Positions 63,453 to 64,000 of a stretch of 64,000 nucleotides of DNA are shown here, piece by piece. The notes below the pieces were generated by a model. It was given only the letters and a program-made list of their open reading frames with translations. It had not been told where the DNA came from and did not search any database. Made by a program: the position numbers and the translations under genes. The DNA comes from Alteribacter populi. Its GTDB lineage: Bacteria; Bacillota; Bacilli; Bacillales; Salisediminibacteriaceae. Positions within the stretch are counted from its first letter, which is position 1. Every line of letters starts with the position of its first letter. The DNA lies in contig NZ_KZ293963.1 in NCBI RefSeq assembly GCF_002352765.1, positions 642,368 through 706,367 of the forward strand. Reading direction: 5' to 3'.

Positions 63453-64000
63453 ATGTCAAATCAAAATATCAGAAAAGATATTAAACTGGTTGCACTTGAT
63501 ATGGATGGAACATTACTTAATAGCGACCACGAAGTTTCTGAAGCGAACAGAAAAGCAATTGAAGAAGCACAAAAAAATGGCGTACATGTCGTCTTAAGTA
63601 CAGGTCGTACGCTAATGACTTGCCGTGATTATGCAAAATCATTAAAGCTCTCTTCCTATTTAGTTACAGTTAATGGAAGTGAGATTTGGCACAGTACTGG
63701 AGAATTAATTGAACGAAACCTTCTTCAAGCAGAATTGATAAAAATGATGGTCGATTTAAGGGATAAATATGACACAAAATGCTGGGCCGCTTCTGTTAAT
63801 GAAGTTTGGAGAGCAGGGCTTCCTAATGACATTGAGAATTACGAATGGATGAAGTTCGGCTTTGAAATTGAAGATGATGACGTTAGAGAAACGATCATTA
63901 ATATTCTTTCTGAAAATAAAAACCTGGAAATAAGTAATTCAAGTCCGACTAATCTTGAAATTAATGCAATTGGCATTAATAAGGCGAATGCTCTAAAAAA
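63453..64000 (+). CDS. Cof-type HAD phosphatase (3' end outside window)
   Basis: The first 182 residues are visible. HAD motif I is ALDMDGTLLNSD and motif II is VVLSTGRTL; a Cof-type cap domain begins after LVTVNGSEIW. Such enzymes dephosphorylate sugar phosphates, flavin or PLP precursors. ATG after GGGAGGTGG. The C-terminal motifs III and IV lie beyond the window. Confidence 0.9.
   Translation, partial: MSNQNIRKDIKLVALDMDGTLLNSDHEVSEANRKAIEEAQKNGVHVVLSTGRTLMTCRDYAKSLKLSSYLVTVNGSEIWHSTGELIERNLLQAELIKMMVDLRDKYDTKCWAASVNEVWRAGLPNDIENYEWMKFGFEIEDDDVRETIINILSENKNLEISNSSPTNLEINAIGINKANALK

Noticed and set aside
1..64000. CRISPR array, rRNA genes, transposase or integrase genes
   Set aside because: No regularly spaced direct repeats, no rRNA-like sequence and no recombinase motifs were seen.

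Overview
The window is a low-GC Gram-positive chromosome segment from an endospore-forming member of the Bacillaceae. The evidence is strong purine-rich ribosome binding sites, frequent TTG/GTG starts and U-rich intrinsic terminators, together with genes typical of Bacillus: kapB, tgl, sodF, the yhaO-yhaN pair, a ypvA-type helicase, pucA/pucB-like genes, YfhD, DUF4023 and YjcZ-type small proteins. The sodium-dependent transporter, a betaine-aldehyde-dehydrogenase-like enzyme and an ectoine-hydrolase-like enzyme would fit a halophilic or alkaliphilic relative, but this is inference. No rRNA, complete tRNA, CRISPR array or transposase gene was seen.

Layout. 1-9.4 kb: end of an ABC exporter, a membrane-anchored metallophosphoesterase whose start depends on a T10 tract, a sulfurtransferase, a trypsin-fold protease, E. 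coli-type speD, an NSS transporter and a TRM11-like methyltransferase. 9.7-18.9 kb: secreted subtilase, YfcE-like phosphoesterase, YczE-like membrane protein, the yhaO-yhaN DNA-repair pair, and a cupredoxin. 19-26 kb: serine hydrolase, a divergent PRPP synthetase, a DinG/YpvA helicase, a lone phage-type gene, a DIP1984 protein, a structured intergenic region and a double-psi-barrel/DUF3889 protein. 26.9-29.8 kb: a three-gene catabolic operon (amidohydrolase, Rieske ferredoxin, GbsA-like dehydrogenase). 29.9-34.9 kb: small basic sporulation-type proteins, RNase Z, an S1C protease with an apparent AUU start, ferritin and an RlmN-type radical SAM enzyme. 35-41.7 kb: a purine-catabolism-type xanthine dehydrogenase locus, with the maturation genes (XdhC, MobA-like) divergent from the Mo, FAD and FeS subunits and a YIEGIA membrane-protein pair between them. 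42-52 kb: M24/creatinase-fold hydrolase with a cystathionine-synthase-like enzyme, trhO, sodF, an amidase directly followed by msrA, an M42 aminopeptidase and an orphan oligopeptide-binding lipoprotein. 52.8-64 kb: tandem luciferase-like monooxygenases, a 3D-domain cell-wall protein, an amino-acid exporter, a self-regulated SRPBCC-ArsR pair, kapB, an EamA exporter, tgl and the start of a HAD phosphatase.

The most striking observation is at 48610-49248. The msrA gene has an in-frame TGA exactly where the catalytic cysteine of methionine sulfoxide reductase A belongs. The frame is open on both sides, there is a good ribosome binding site upstream, and a small hairpin lies 12-31 nt downstream of the TGA. 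The rest of the protein contains no cysteine. The simplest reading is a selenocysteine-containing MsrA; the alternative is a nonsense mutation. Other notable points are two genes whose best-supported starts are non-AUG-class codons (AUU for the S1C protease, AUC for sodF), a possible slippage-controlled phosphoesterase, three families of dispersed intergenic repeats, and a very regular operator between the -35 and -10 of the SRPBCC-ArsR operon.
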